Below are positions 42,849 to 54,351 of a DNA stretch of 64,000 nucleotides, piece by piece. Numbering within the stretch: position 1 is the stretch's first letter; the number at the start of each line of letters is the position of its first letter. Origin of the DNA: Diogma glabrata (Eukaryota > Arthropoda > Insecta > Diptera > Cylindrotomidae); contig OY856186.1 in NCBI GenBank assembly GCA_963693315.1, positions 385,059,865 through 385,123,864 on the forward strand, read 5' to 3'. The position numbers and the translations under genes are program-made. The notes beneath the pieces were generated by a model, which was not told the origin of the DNA, searched no databases, and saw nothing but the letters and a program-made list of their open reading frames with translations.

Positions 42849-45800
42849 CTACATAGGGTCCCACCAGGGAGGAGCTAATTTTCCCTTACGATTTTCATTT
42901 TTTATAAGAACTAGATCACCAAGTGAAAACTCAACAGGATTAGTGTATTTATCATAGCTATTTTTCGAATTTGCCTTTGAAATTATAATGTTTTCTTTCG
43001 CTCTTTTATGACATATTTGCATACGATATTGTAATTCTTTAACGTAGTCATCATATGTATATAGTGGTTCTGGTTTTTTTGTAAAAGAGTGTGGTATTGA
43101 AGGTTTGTTTCCGAATAACAATTCATAAGGTGTATATTTTGTAATGGTATGAGGAGTCGTGTTATAGCAAAACATTGCGTATGGTATCCATGTATCCCAA
43201 TTTTCAGGGTCCTCTGATGCATAAATTCGAAGGTATTGCGAAAGACCCATGTGACTTTTTTCTAATGCACCATTAGTTTGAGGATGATACGGAGAAGTTT
43301 TAAGGGCTTTGATTTGAAATAACTTAGTTACATTTTTTAGAACAGAGCTCATAAAATTTGGGCCTTGATCTGTCAATATTGTTGTAGGTGAACCATAAAT
43401 ACAAATACAACTTTCAACGAAAGCTTTTGCTACTGTATTTGCTTCTTGATTTGGAAGTGGTATTGCTATACTGTACTTTGACAAATCATCTTGAATGGTC
43501 AAAATACAATTATTATTACTTAATGTAACAGGATTTATTGGGCCTACTATATCAAGTGCTATCCGCTCGAATGGCTGGGAAGAAGTGGATGTGAGAACCA
43601 TCGGCATTTTTGTTGGACGACAATGTTTGTTTTTTTGACAACTCTTGCAATTATTTATGTAATTTTTTATACGATTAAACATATTTTGGAATTTAAAATA
43701 CGCTTTTATTCGATTGAACGTACGGTTCACACCTTGATGACCTCCAAAGGGGCTATCATGAAATTCTGAAATGACGGATTCAATATCTTCTTCAGATTTA
43801 AGATCAATTAATTTAGCATCGTGTTCTGAACTATAATCATTTTCCCCTTCAGACATACCGATATTAGTTGCATCCTGCAATTTATCGTTTAAATTACATG
43901 TTTGTTTCCTATTCATAGAACGAGTTACTACAGCAATTGGTTGTTCAATTTGAATACGGCTTAAAGCATCAGCTACGTTGTTACATTTGCCGGGGGTATG
44001 TCGAATATCAAAATCATATTGCTCAAGACGAAGGCGCCAACGCATCAGTCTGGAACTTGGATTTTTCATGTTCCATAGCCAAATCAGAGGTTTGTGATCG
44101 GTATACACAATAAAATGGCGACCATATATATATGGTCTAAATTGTTCAATGCCCCAGACGATAGCCAACAACTCCTTTTCGATTGCTGCATAATTTTTTT
44201 CGGGTATGTTTATTGTACGGCTCGCGTAAGCTATTGGTAATTCAGTTTTATCATATTCTTGACTTAGAACCGAACCAACAGCGCGGTCACTAGCATCACA
44301 AGTGATATGAAATTCTTTAGAATAATCAGGGTATTGAAGTATCGGAGAAGAAACTAAAGCATTGCGAAGTTTTGAAAAAGCTTCATCGCAAAAAGCATCC
44401 CATGTGAACAAAGTGTCTTTTTTCAATAACTTGAACAAAGGACTAGCAATGTGGGAAAAATTTGGTATAAACCGCCTATAATATCCAGCAAGACCAACAA
44501 ATGATTGAATATCTTTACACGTTTTTGGCACAGGAAAGTTAGTTATTGTTTCTATTTTTCTAGGGTCGGGTTGTATACCAGCATTGGAAACAATATGACC
44601 CAAGAAAGTTACTTCTTTGCGAAGGAAATGGCACTTATTTGGGTTTAATTTTAAGTTAGTTTTACGTAAGCTTTCAAAAATGTTTATTAATTTGCTGTTA
44701 TGCTCATCGAGATTTTTACCAAACACAATTATATCATCAAGATAAACTAGACAACTTAATCCAACAAGGCCTGACAAAACTTTATTCATAAGACGCTGGA
44801 ATGTAGCCGGAGCGCCTTCCAGTCCTTGGGGCATTCTACAAAATTGATAGTGTCCATTGTGGGTGCTGAATGCTGTCTTTTCTTTATCGTCAGCATTAAG
44901 TGGTACCTGATGGTATCCGTTGGCCATATCAAGAGTCGTAAAGTAAGTTGAATGTCCTAATTTATCAAGAATATCTACGATGTTAGGTAGTGGGAACACG
45001 TCAGATGGTGTTATTTCATTTAGTTTGCGAAAATCAACTACAATTCGCCAGCGTTTTTCCATATTTTCTATACTTTTTTTTGGCACTACTAGAAGCGGAA
45101 AATTATAAGGACTGTGTGAAGACTCAATTATTTGATCAGCTAACATATCTTCAATTTGAGTTTCGATTATATTTTTAGAAGATTCAGGCAATCGATAAGG
45201 TTTGATGTAAATTGGTTTCGAATTTAAAGGAGTTGAAATTTGATGTGTTATAGTATTTGTAATGGTTAATTTATCATTAGGAAGTAGAAAAATATCATTA
45301 TAATCTCTACAAATGTTTAAAATAGATACTTTTTCTTCGAGGTTCAAATCTTTTGTTGAGATTTCGTTTTCCAGTATATAAAGTCTACCTGGATTTTGAT
45401 TCTGCCATTTTTGATTAAAAGTATATAAATCGTAATTACTTAAAGATTCTATTAAAGGACTAATTTCTTCAAAATTTAATTTAAAATCCTCTTCAGTCAC
45501 GTTTATTACTGAAGTAAATGCATGATTATTAAAAATATTTATTATAGAATTGGCAAAAAAAACCCCCTCAGATATTTCGTTTGAAGGAAATAAATACTCG
45601 CCATCAATTTTATTTTTAAAAGAAACATCGATAAGTTTTTCAGATCGTGCAGGAATATTAACGAATGGCTTAGCACATATATTTAGATCGTATTTAAAAA
45701 CATCATTTTTAAAAGAAATTAAAAGTTCATTTTTACCATAATCAATAATGCAATTGTTTTGCTTTAGAAAATCGCTTCCCAGTATTCCATCACATGAAAT

Positions 45801-46304
45801 TGGGAAATTGTTCTCCACCACTTGAAATAAATGATTGATTTTTTTATTTTGGTTAAGCCAGATACTTCCTGGACATTGTGCAAGAGTGTATATTGTATCT
45901 GCAGAGATTCCAGTTATCTTACATTTCTTATCTGGATAACAAATTGTTTCACTATCTAAACTTCCTTTTTTAATCAGACTTATAGAAGCTCCTGTATCAA
46001 TAAGAAGATTAACCTTACGATTCGGTTGAAAATCGGATGCCACTAGTATAGAAATAAGATCATTTGAATTTAATATTGTATAAATATTCAAATAATTTTT
46101 TGAAGTAGATCCTAAAGAATGAACCGAATCACCAAAACACGAACTAAAATACAATTTTGAAAGAACCAAAAATATTAATAACGGAATAACTTCTCCGGAA
46201 TTTAAAGAAAAACAAAGCCGAAATATAAAGAATGTCAACAACATTACAACTAAGAAAATACTCGACTTTGAAATATAAGGAATTCCATTGAAGAAAAGAT
46301 GCAT
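42849..46304 (-). pseudogene. pol: Gypsy Pol: protease, RT, RNase H, integrase
   Basis: A 1,151-codon frame. It has a hydrophobic N-terminal stretch (residues 1-60, unusual), the protease active site LLIDTGASISLI (Asp near 103), an RT with VYLDDIIVFG near 523, an RNase H with AVGSVLSQE and YTDHKPLIW, and an integrase. The integrase has an HHCC finger (HDSPFGGHQG...CKSCQKN), then the DDE core with Asp in ALDIVGP, Asp in LTDQGPNF and Glu in NGALEKSH. The open frame ends at WWDPM. The GPY/F-type integrase C-terminal motif and about 40 more residues lie just downstream (about 42720-42860) in a different frame, so one small indel near 42860 breaks the C-terminus. The pol start is uncertain; expression would normally be by frameshift from gag. 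Confidence 0.9.
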
Positions 46305-46559
46305 AAAATATTTGGTATATATTCGTGAAATTTTTGCGGAATTATCAGAAAAAATTTGGGACCCATAATTTGATAATTTTCTTATAAATCTTTGGCTCGA
46401 ACAGCCCTGTTTGAAAGAGTATGCTCGAGCCGTTGGGAGTTTCCCGGTTGATCATTATTAAAATTGACGACATTTAATTTTTTGGAAAACTGATTACCTT
46501 GTTGTTCTGAAGTATTTGCTGACTGTTTTATAAAACAATCTTCGTTTTTTTATAAAACA

Positions 46560-46706
46560 ATCTTCAATATGATGTCCTCGTTTTTTGCAATAAGCACAAA
46601 CTATACTTGAATACTGTGAACGAGTATTTCCAATTTTGGAATCGCCGTTCGTTGGAATATTTGATTGGACTCTACTATTTGAATATGAATTTGATTTATT
46701 TTTATT
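46560..46706 (-). pseudogene. gag: Gypsy gag 3' portion beyond the stop codon
   Basis: In the same frame as gag but after the TAA at 46707-46709, the sequence stays open and contains a second zinc knuckle, CAYCKKRGHHIEDC. Nearby, a roughly 18-bp unit (TTTTATAAAACAATCTTC) is duplicated at 46525-46542 and 46549-46566. The stop therefore falls between the two knuckles. An A-rich stretch (AAAATAAAAATAAA) at the stop could favour slippage or indel error. Confidence 0.65.
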
Positions 46707-47510
46707 TTACAAGTTATAGCATATGTTTGCCGTATGATTGTTTTTCCCACATAGTTGGCATTTGACACTATTTCCAAATGTTAAGTCATAACGTTTGCTT
46801 AGAATTTCTTCTTCTACTGCTTTGGCTAAAGAATCGTTTAGAGTTTTACAATTTGCTGCTTTAACTACTAATCTAATCTTGTTATTCAGACCTTCTTGAA
46901 AAGCAGTAAGAGCAGTATGAGAATTTATGGATTCTACTATTTTTTCTGAACCTTTTCCAGCTTCAGTAATGCAGATATCATTCAGCTGACATAAAAGATT
47001 CTGAACTCTACTACCAAAATCTCTTACACTCTCATTATTTCTTTGGGAAATCGTCGTAAGTTCATGTGAAATTTGCAGTTTGGATCGAATTTCGCAATAA
47101 CGCAGTTTTAAATCATTTTTTAGATCGTCCCATTTTTTATAGTTCCTATGTTTGACTGTTTCGTTATACGCTTTACCTATTAATATTTTTCGCATTAAAC
47201 CTATAAATTTTTCATATTCAGATTCTTTTAGTTCCGTATAAATTATTTCGCAACATTCCAAAAATTGATGCAACTCAGAAGGAGTACCATCAAACTGGGG
47301 TATGATTTTCAGGGCTTGTGAAACATTTAAATCCGTTTTTGTCATTTTAAAATAATTATTCTCTACACAACTATCAAGATAAAGATCTGCTGTTGAGTTT
47401 TCACCTGGTTCTAAAACCTTAATTGCTTGGACATTAAAATTTTGATTTGCTTTACGTTTTAACTCTGTTCTAAATTGAAAATATTCGCTAACCGATGTTT
47501 GTTTTGACAT
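46707..47510 (-). pseudogene. gag: Gypsy Gag, N-terminal part
   Basis: 267 codons from MSKQTSVSEYFQFRTELKRK. Residues about 85-240 match the retrotransposon Gag core: an IPQFDGTPSELHQFLECCE opening, then YRNYKKWDDLKNDLKLRYCE and the helical segment after it. The end contains the first zinc knuckle, CQLCGKNNHTANIC (residues about 250-263), just before the stop. Gag forms the virus-like particle and packages element RNA. The product would lack the second knuckle. Confidence 0.85.
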
Positions 47511-47515
47511 TAGTT

Positions 47516-47683
47516 TAATGAAGCAAATTTATTTTCACATATAATTGTTATTATATTTTATTTTTATTTTGGATTTTTGAGATCAATTAAACTCAAGTAA
47601 GTAAAGAAGTAATTGGAATATTTTCAATTCAAAGGTATAATGAAGCAAATTTATTTTCACATATAATTGTTATTATATTTTAT
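47516..47683. repeat. 46-bp direct repeat bracketing a 72-bp shared segment
   Basis: The unit beginning TAATGAAGCAAATTTATTTT occurs at 47516-47561 and 47638-47683. Between them (about 47566-47637) lies the exact reverse complement of 12404-12475 from the BEL element. This lies in the gypsy 5' leader just before gag. Confidence 0.88.
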
Positions 47684-48372
47684 GTTATTTAATGAAAATT
47701 AAAACAATTATCGCGTTTATATCTCAACCAAAATAAGATTATAAAAACAATTATTTACTCTCCTCCATTCGATTCGTAATAAAAAATAAAAAAGAGAATT
47801 ATACTCACTCAATTCCAAATATCCATGAGCGAAATTTACCTTTACCAATTGTTGTGAACTGTGATTCTGCTTTATCCATTTCCTTAAAATTATTTCTAAT
47901 GTCGATGGTTAATTTCTTTAAATGCTGCAATTTATTAATTCGATGTCATTTTTATTTCGTTCTCTCTTTTAATTTTTTACAGACAGGAACACAGGTTTTT
48001 GATTTAGTTTTTTTTAGATTATATAGATTTATACAAATGTTTTTATGTTTTATTTTTCAGTTTTTGTCACAAGATTTAAAATAACGTGTTTCATGTTCTC
48101 TCTTTTATTTGTTTCACTTGTTTTTTTTTTTTTTTTTAACCGATTTTAAAGAACACAGGTTTTTCAATTAGTTTTTTAGATTATATAGATTTATATACCT
48201 ATATACAATGTTTTTATGTTTTATTTTTCAGTTTTTTTTTTGTCACAATATTTAAATTAGGTTTGATAAGTTTTGTTTTTATAAAACGTGTTGATACCTC
48301 CAATATGGAGATTGGAGATGAAACAAAAAAGTTTATTATTTTATTTTTTATTTTTGTTTCGTTTGTTTAAAA
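47684..48372 (-). other. Gypsy 5' leader
   Basis: AT-rich untranslated leader between PBS and gag, with a diverged internal duplication (47990-48070 resembles 48150-48250, landmark ATATAGATTTATA). No ORF of note. Confidence 0.6.
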
Positions 48373-48384
48373 CCGCTGTCACCA
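48373..48384 (-). promoter_or_regulatory. Gypsy primer binding site, possibly tRNA-Leu
   Basis: The plus strand CCGCTGTCACCA, two bases from the 5' LTR, has the CCA end expected of a tRNA 3' terminus. It is one base off the tRNA-Leu end CCGCTGCCACCA as I remember it, so the tRNA identity is tentative. Confidence 0.6.
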
Positions 48385-48386
48385 GA

Positions 48387-48697
48387 TGTTAGGAAATTGA
48401 TTTGATTGTTGAAGGAAAATCAGAATAAATTACTTTTTTTGTTCATGATTTATTTACAAAATAATAATTAATATAATTATACTTTTTAATTTCGATATAT
48501 AAACGTGGATGAGCTCCTTCTCCTCCAACGTATCAAATCCAAAAGAAATTGATTATCTCTCCGCTTATTGATTTCCACGTTTTTATCTTTCTTCTTTTTC
48601 TCTCTCTCGTTTTGATCGATTCTCTCGAATCTATTTTATTGCAGTGTTATAGCATAACTACAACAACGTCTATGTTTATACAACATCTTATACAACA
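48387..48697 (-). repeat. Gypsy 5' LTR
   Basis: 311 bp; no difference from 41780-42090 was noticed. Confidence 0.96.
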
Positions 48698-48805
48698 GCT
48701 TCGTCGACGCTATAATTTAACCAATTTCACGGTTTCCAATAAAGGAATAGACAACTTTAATTTCAAACACTAAGCAATTTAAAAACTACTTTCACATGAA
48801 AATAA

Positions 48806-49732
48806 TAGTACATTATTTAATTAGGAGCTAAAGTGATACTTTTTGTGTTGAGTCTATAGTTTGACGGCCGACCGCAGGGAGGCCGACAATTATAGACGAA
48901 ACACAAAAAGTCACTTTAGCTCCGAATTGAATACACTATTTTTTCGGCAAACGTTTAAATTTTTTATAGATATGAAATTAATACATCAAACTTTTTATAA
49001 ATATGAATTTGTATCGTCGAAAAAAGAGCAAAAACATTTAAATTGGTATGAATATAATTTTTTTATCAAAGCAGCCTTTTCAAAATTTCATAATATGAGA
49101 ATCAACTTATTTTTTGTTGTCATGGTTATACAATATATTTGAAAAAATAACAAACTAACAAATAACAAATGCTACTTTACAGCCTCCGTAATATAAAATA
49201 AAAATGGCGTTACTTTTGCTGTCGCTAGACGCTACTTTTGCTGTCAGCCTAAAAAGTAAGACTTTAGCTAACTCCCTAGTGGCAGTAAAGTTAAACTTTA
49301 CAGCCGCTGGGGAGAATATGAAAGTAATTTTCATATTTTTACGGCGGTTGTAAAGTAATTTTCATAAATTTACGGCGGCAGTAATGTAATTTTCATATTT
49401 TTACGGCAGCAGTAAAGTAAAATAACATGATATTATTAATTTGTTCAAAACAGAATGCATTTCAGTTCATTTTAATGAATCAAAATCAATAAAAATTAAT
49501 TTCAGAAAATTTATTACCAAAACATATTTATAAAAAATTTGATGCATTAATTTCATATTCTTAAACAAATTTAAACGTTTTCCGAAAAATAGTGTATTGA
49601 ATTTGGAGCTGAAGTGACTTTTTGTGTTTCGTCTATAATTGTCGGCCTCCCTACGGTCGGCCGCCAAACTATAGACTCAATCCAAAAATTACAACTTTAG
49701 CTCCTAATCCAATAATATACTATTCTTCAACT
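48806..49732. repeat. Foldback element with CpG-rich subterminal palindromes
   Basis: The left arm (about 48806-49005) and right arm (about 49535-49732) are inverted copies. Both contain GGCGGCCGAC-type cores (GACGGCCGACCGCAGGGAGG at left, its relative at 49640-49665) and the GTGACTTTTTGTGTTTCGTC block. The middle holds the repeated phrase TTTTTACGGCGG/CAG...TAAAGTAATTTTCATA at 49310-49430. There is no coding capacity. Confidence 0.75.
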
Positions 49733-50304
49733 TTGTTATTCTTTTTTGTGTATTTTATTTATATTCAACAATAAATTTTTATAAATTTAACACAATATGT
49801 TTTTTCTTTATTTTATTTTCTTTTACATTAAATCGAATCTTTTTTTATACCTTTAAGGTTACGAAAATTTTCATTTTTATTTTAAGTTGCAACTCAACTG
49901 AATTCAAAAATATTTTTTGTATTTATAATATGTATTTAAAATAAAGTAAAAAAAGAGAGTGTTTGTTTGCTGATTGCATAAACTCTTCCGTTTCGTTTTA
50001 TTTAGCAAAAAGATAAAATAAAAAAAACAAATAAAATTTGAAATGTTTTAGAGAGGATTCAAACATATAAAAAAAACTATTATGCCTTTGATGTTTTTTT
50101 ACAGGAAGTCCGAAGATTGTGTATACTGATTGTTTGGTCGGTACAGAACTTAAATTGAGTTGATGTAGATTTTCTCATAAATGCTACCTGTTAAACATCA
50201 CGTAATTTGGCGGGCATAACAAATATTCCCCTTTCATTTAGTAAAAACTGATACAAAAAACACATGTTTTACCATCATAGCACTCCACGAGTCTAGTAAT
50301 AACT
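49733..50304. other. AT-rich DNA
   Basis: No gene or clear repeat was identified. Confidence 0.5.
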
Positions 50305-50745
50305 TATGTGGAGTTCTTTCAGGTTTTTGATGTACATCAATTTTTAACATGGCTGAAAGAACAGTCAAACCACATGATTTTCATTATTGTTGTATTGATA
50401 ACAAAACTAAATATTTTCGATTTAAATTTACATTAAAATAGTTGTGTAAACACAAAATATTTATACATTTTACACAGAATTTGTATTTAATTTGATAAAA
50501 TTCACCTAATAATCACAAAAAACTATTCACAAATATTAAATTCAAAAAACGGCGTCAAGCTTGTTATTGTTTTTACACATGTGTGAAGACGAATTTATCA
50601 AAACATCTCAATTTCATAAAATTGATGTACATCAAAAATAGCATCAAAAATTTGTCTGACAGAACACGACCAATTGATTTACATCAATTTTTTTTATGTA
50701 CATCACTTTTTTTTGGCTGAAAGAACTGCACATCAACTAGAGTAA
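50305..50745. repeat. Inverted-repeat element, non-autonomous
   Basis: The left end GGAGTTCTTTCAGG...TTGATGTACATCAATTT and the right end AATTGATTTACATCAATTTT...GGCTGAAAGAACTGC are inverted relatives. The phrase TTGATGTACATCAA and relatives recur several times, as do GGCTGAAAGAAC units. It is probably a MITE or foldback element; boundaries are approximate. Confidence 0.5.
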
Positions 50746-51479
50746 ATCATTTTCATATCTTACTTCAAATTACTGTGCACGTTTCGTGCTTTCATCAAAT
50801 TTTAAAACATAAGTTACAATTCACGATCGATATTGTGATCCTCAGGATTGCAGTTATCAACTATTAAATAAATTAGATTTGGTGAATAAGCGTCAATCTA
50901 TATTGTTCCTAAAATTCTTCATCCCTAATTTTTAAATTATTGTTCTCCAATTTTCTTCTCCTACTTGAACCAAACTTATCCGGTAATCAATTGACATGCA
51001 AAAAACTTTGGATATGCACAACCAAGATTTTAAAATGGATCGAGTTTCTGCTTTGGGACCTAATACGTGCGAATATAGATTCAATAATTTATTGTTGATT
51101 AAATACACGCTTGCATTTTTTTCAGCGAGTAATTGCTTTAAGGTCAACAAGAATAACTGGTGTTCTGTAGTTCCTTGTAGAATGACAATTCAAAACCTAT
51201 AGTGCTATAATTGAGTAGATATTTTTTTAGAGTCAAACCTCGAGAAAGACAAAGCATAGCTATTTTTGTTGCCACTATCAATAGAAGAAAGTTGGCACCA
51301 AGCCTATTTGTCTGAGAATTTCAAGCATGTGTGGCGAAAACATGTGGTAAATTCTAGAAAAACAAAAGTTAAGCTTTGCAAAAGAAATGCAACAACAACA
51401 GATGAAATGTTTACATTGATTAAAAAACTAACGCAAGACAACTGATGCAATTTAATGTTAACAAAGTTAACTTCATGTT
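50746..51479. other. Unassigned DNA upstream of Jockey-like remnant
   Basis: Frames are short and broken. The part nearest 51479 may be the decayed endonuclease region of the LINE that follows, but I see no diagnostic motif. Confidence 0.35.
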
Positions 51480-52347
51480 AGCCCTCTCTGGGGAAAATAA
51501 TTCAGAGAAATTTCTAATAAGGCTAGAGCTCACTATATTCCAGCTGGCAGAATTCAAAAGCTAAAACCAAACTTTCCACATGAAGCGTGTGTGCTTTTTA
51601 CTCAAACAGATGACATCCATAAAGCAGATCTAGTCGACTCCAGAATTCCGGACCAGAACAAGCGAGTTAACAAGTTAGTCACGGATCATAAAAGAAATAA
51701 ATGGAGAGAGTTAGTGAGAAAATCAAACCTGGGTACTAGTAAAAGTCTTTGGAAGGTCATCAAGGGCCTAACTCATCCTCGACAACCCCAAAATAATTGC
51801 ATGATCTCCTTCGACGATATCCCAATTCCCAAATCACAGGAAATGCGCAAACAAATTTAACATTCAGTTTACAGAAAAGCAGCGTAAACATGAGAAAGAG
51901 AACCGATCAATGTTGAGATACCTGCGCAAACTTAGCACTGACAACTTGGAGGATATCATATTTTCCAAAGAAGAGATGGAGAATGCAATAAGGAAAATTC
52001 TGCCATCAAAAACTATAGGATCTGCCGGCATCTCAGTCATCATGCTCAAACACATCGGACCCAAAGGATTGAACTTCCTTACTACTACACTTCATACATC
52101 TTTAAATAGATAGCAAACATCTGAGAAACGGCCAGTCCATCAGTCCAATTTTGAAACCAGGAAAACCCGAAGAAAAGAGAGCGTCTAACAGATCAATATC
52201 TAGCCTTTCACCGGTCGCAAAACTGATCGAACTACTTCTGCTCCCTCAGCTGACAAGATCCTGAAATTTGGCGCCACACCAACATGGATTCCGGCAAGTA
52301 CACAGTACAACCACCACGCTCCATAAAATTCAGAACTAGATCAGTCA
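51480..52347 (+). pseudogene. Jockey-like LINE ORF2 fragment (linker and RT start)
   Basis: Broken plus-strand coding sequence. It reads ARAHYIPAGRIQKLKPNFP then KLVTDHKRNKWRELVRKS (linker before RT), KSLWKVIKGLTHPRQPQ, and in shifted frame ILPSKTIGSAGISVIMLKHIGPKGL (RT palm approach). Further decayed RT follows to 52340 with several stops. This order is typical of Jockey-clade LINEs. The remnant is cut off at 52348 by the LTR of the errantivirus-like element, so it served as that element's target. Confidence 0.75.
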
Positions 52348-52349
52348 TG

Positions 52350-53972
52350 TGTAGGGGGTTTCGGTTTCGTGTGATGGTGGTTCTAAAACTACCTGTTGAT
52401 CTAATTATCACGGACTGAGACTAGCTGCGTCAATCGTTGAGTTTTGTATGCCCTTTTCCTAGTCACTTATTTCGAAAAATTAGATACTCTTACCTGGTGT
52501 CCAACGTTGGTTTCTGCAGACTTCTTGGTTGGTGTTTGATGGTTTTGGTTAATTAAAAACACTTTATTCACCGTTTAAGTTTTTAAACATTTATTCAACA
52601 CACTTTTTGGTATTTTCTTAAAAATGAATTCTTTCGAATTCTTAACTTTACTAATTTTGTAATAATATTGTAGCACAAGTGTGATATTTTCAACACATGA
52701 ATTCTATTGAACTCTCAATTTTAATAATTTTGTAACACAAAATTTTATAAGATTCTCTCAACAAATGAATTCTATGGAATTCTTAATTTTAATGATTTCT
52801 TTAATAATTTTGTAATAATATTGTAACACAAAGGTGATATTTGCTAAACATGAATTCTATTGAATTCTTAACTTTGGTAAATTTGGTAACACAAAATTTT
52901 ATAATATTTTCACTATTTCTTTTAACTTTTATTTAAACACTTTTTGATTTTTTATTATTTCGCGGTATTACCTCAACGGGCAGTAATTCGACGTTTTGAA
53001 ACTCGGACTTCAGACTAATTTTTCATTCAATTTTCTATTTTATTTATAGTAAATTTTGAATGGAAAATTAACCAATCACAAAATAGTAAGTTTTTTCTAT
53101 TTTATGAATGAATATGAATAGTGAAAAAACTACTCAGCATTTTAATATTTTTAATTAGAATTTTGTATATATTTTTTGTATATGTTATTAGATTCGTAAT
53201 TTCCGTTGGTCGAATTTAATTGTTGTTGTTAGGTTTAATTGGTTTTTCGTTAATATTATATGTTTAGATTATTTTGATTTCAATTTGGTTTTATAGAAAG
53301 AATAGCTGAGTATGGAATTTTGATGTGAACGGAAAAATTATTAGATATTCGAATATTTATTAGAACATGTTTTAACATGTTGGATTTGTGAAAATGCTTA
53401 GCTTAGGCTTTTTGAATTATGTTCGAGAATTTGTTTATTAATTTCATACGATTATGAAATTAGTTTTAGGGAAAAATGTTTACATAATTTTCAATGTCTA
53501 TAGTTTTAGACATTGTTGCATTTTGTATTTAAAATTAATAGCAAAATAGCTGAGAATGGATTTTTGGTGAATAGAAAAACTGTGGGATAATTGAATTAAT
53601 ATTTATGTTAATTGAAACATGTTTTAACATGTTGGTTCGGTGAAAATGCTTAGCTTAGGCTTTTTTGAATTATTTTGGATATTCCAGAATTTGTTTACTA
53701 ATTTCATAAGACTATGAAATTAGTTTTTAGGGAAAATATTTATAGATGAAAATATTTATTTAATCATTATGTTGAATGGTATGGAAATGGTTTGTCATCT
53801 CTTCTGATGAAATAGGGTTTTGATTTTAGAATGGGTTTTGGTTGATTTGTTAGATTGTAATATCGCCGATTTGGTTATAATATCTTTACTTATTTTACTT
53901 GTATTAGACCTTTGTTTAGTTTTTGAGATTCATTATCGAGGTTCATGTATATTCCTGTTTAGGAATACTACA
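52350..53972 (-). repeat. Errantivirus-like 3' LTR
   Basis: 1,623 bp, plus-strand ends TGTAGGGGG...ATACTACA, so TGTAG/CTACA inverted termini. Its left 180 bp match 63813-64000 except for an 11-bp indel and scattered bases. Inside, diverged repeats occur with the pair GTTTTAACATGTTGG...GAAAATGCTTAGCTTAGGCT at 53370-53420 and 53625-53665. Confidence 0.92.
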
Positions 53973-53985
53973 TCTCTCCCCTCGT
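53973..53985 (-). promoter_or_regulatory. Errantivirus-like polypurine tract
   Basis: On the minus strand ACGAGGGGAGAGA leads directly into the 3' LTR start TGTAGTATTCC. Confidence 0.8.
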
Positions 53986-54351
53986 CGCAAATATAAAAAA
54001 TGAAAAATGAAGTTTTTTATTTTTTATAGATTGTTATATAATTTAAAATAATGTGCTTTTATAGTGCTTTTTGTGTTTAAGAGTTTGATCAGTTTGTGTT
54101 CTTTTTCTTATTCTATAAGTTTTTCTTTATTTTATATTATTTTGTTCTTATTTCTAAGCTAAAATTTATCAATTTTAATAGTTTGATTATTTTCTTAATA
54201 TTACTATATTTTACTGAATTGTATTGGATTACATACGTTTTTTTTTTTTGATTTTTATTAAAAATAGAAATGTTTTGTTTTATTATTATTTGAAAAACGG
54301 AAAATTTTTTTATTAAAAAATAATTGATTTATAAATGGTAATATGTTTAAA
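53986..54351 (-). other. Spacer between env and PPT
   Basis: About 365 bp of AT-rich untranslated sequence with no ORF. Confidence 0.6.

Larger units (their letters stand above)
41780..48697 (-). mobile_element. Ty3/gypsy LTR retrotransposon without env
   Basis: A 6,918-bp element on the minus strand with two 311-bp LTRs that I read as identical. There is a 4-bp target duplication GCTT (41776-41779 and 48698-48701), a PBS at 48373-48384 and a PPT at 42091-42105. Coding order is gag (47510-46707, continuing past a stop) then protease-RT-RNase H-integrase (46304-42849). No envelope gene is present. Identical LTRs imply very recent insertion. The gag stop and pol frameshift argue that this copy is non-autonomous, or that single-base assembly errors are present. 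Confidence 0.95.
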
